Below are positions 6,296 through 6,714 of a DNA stretch of 6,714 nt, one piece after another. The DNA comes from Candidatus Sulfopaludibacter sp. SbA3 (lineage in GTDB: Bacteria > Acidobacteriota > Terriglobia > 2-12-FULL-54-10): contig CAMBEY010000160.1 of the NCBI GenBank assembly GCA_945865705.1, positions 1-6,714 of the forward strand, written 5' to 3'. Each line of letters opens with the position of its first letter. Position 1 is the first letter of the stretch. Below the pieces are notes generated by a model that saw nothing but the letters and a program-made list of their open reading frames with translations, had not been told where the DNA came from and did not search any database. Both the position numbers and the translations under genes were made by a program.

Positions 6296-6714
6296 ATGGC
6301 ATTCCCAGACCCCTCAGTTACCGCCAAGCTACTGAACGAAGACCAGTGCATCTCTTACCTTGAGAGTCTGCGCTGGCCCGATGGCATCGCTTGTCCCAAC
6401 TGCGGGAACAAGAAAGTTTCGCGGTTTCAGTCCAAGGGCAAAACCGGCAAGGTCCGGCACATTTGCCAGTGCTTGGATAAGGAATGTAAATACCAATTTT
6501 CGGTTACGACGGGCAGCATCTTTCACGACAGCCACCTGCCCCTATCGAAATGGTTTGAGGCCATGCGGATACTTGCTGATCCGAACGCCCCCATCTCCGT
6601 TAATCAGTTGAGATTTGTCCTCGACGTTCAATACAAGACCGCCAAGAATGTTTCCGACCGGATACAGCACGCACTGGCGGCCGGCACAGTTGAGGTCGCC
6701 GCTATACCCGCAGC
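6296..6714 (+). CDS. IS1595-type transposase, N-terminal zinc-ribbon part (runs off the right edge)
   Basis: An open frame of 139 codons from the ATG at 6296 continues past the window. The layout matches the zinc-ribbon start of IS1595-superfamily transposases (Pfam zn-ribbon of the PF12760 type). It has an N-terminal helix with LNEDQCISYLESLRWPDGIACPNCG (13-37), a zinc ribbon formed by C33-x2-C36 with a second knuckle from C57, C59 and C64, then FSVTTGSIFHDSHLPLSKWFEA (68-89), and an HTH-like region ISVNQLRFVLDVQYKTAKNVSDRI (100-123). The DDE/DDN catalytic domain, if present, lies beyond the edge, so intactness cannot be judged. GAGGA at 6281-6285 lies ten bases before the ATG, and an in-frame TAG at 6260-6262 limits any upstream start. 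It follows the chaperone operon on the same strand but is probably an independent unit behind the terminator. Confidence 0.85.
   Translation, partial: MAFPDPSVTAKLLNEDQCISYLESLRWPDGIACPNCGNKKVSRFQSKGKTGKVRHICQCLDKECKYQFSVTTGSIFHDSHLPLSKWFEAMRILADPNAPISVNQLRFVLDVQYKTAKNVSDRIQHALAAGTVEVAAIPA
6296..6714 (+). mobile_element. Partial IS1595-like insertion element, left end not resolved
   Basis: The transposase gene implies an insertion sequence. The left terminal inverted repeat should lie between the dnaJ stop and 6296, but with the right end outside the window no inverted-repeat pair or target duplication can be assigned. The span given is only the coding part that is visible. A solitary, domesticated or decayed transposase gene is the alternative. 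Confidence 0.5.

Overview
The window is moderately GC-rich bacterial DNA carrying mostly conserved housekeeping genes. It holds two complete single-function genes, a three-gene heat-shock cluster, one conserved gene of unknown role, and two genes cut by the window edges. The gene content (DUF2203 protein, short-form ThiC, short HPF/RaiA protein, hrcA-grpE-dnaJ without dnaK, IS1595-type transposase) would fit a member of Acidobacteriota or a related deep-branching Gram-negative lineage. That placement is inferred from protein flavour and gene order, not from a marker gene, and should be held loosely.

Left part (1-1101): the 5' portion of truA (tRNA pseudouridine-38/39/40 synthase) lies on the minus strand and runs off the left edge. 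It is divergent from a plus-strand DUF2203 gene across a 188-nt gap that presumably holds both promoters. Middle part (1102-3104): three perfect copies of a 13-bp repeat precede thiC (thiamine pyrimidine synthesis), with no TPP riboswitch visible. A 178-nt gap with a small hairpin follows. Then comes a short ribosome-hibernation gene (RaiA/HPF family), which ends at a strong 10-bp-stem hairpin.

Right part (3105-6244): a good sigma70-type promoter (TTGACA, 18 bp, TAAGAT) drives hrcA, grpE and dnaJ, which are tightly packed on the plus strand. HrcA is the heat-shock repressor, GrpE the nucleotide-exchange factor and DnaJ the J-domain co-chaperone. The last two serve DnaK, whose gene is not in the cluster. 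No canonical CIRCE operator is visible, but the hrcA leader can form a helix that covers its ribosome-binding site. dnaJ starts without any Shine-Dalgarno sequence. A stem-loop followed by four T's lies about 95 nt after dnaJ and is a plausible operon terminator.

Right edge (6296-6714): the N-terminal zinc-ribbon half of an IS1595-type transposase starts on the plus strand and leaves the window, so neither end of the element can be defined here.

I found no convincing undescribed system. The most interesting items are regulatory: the hrcA leader, the missing CIRCE and dnaK, the SD-less dnaJ start, the 13-bp repeat array before thiC and the overlapping hairpins before the transposase.
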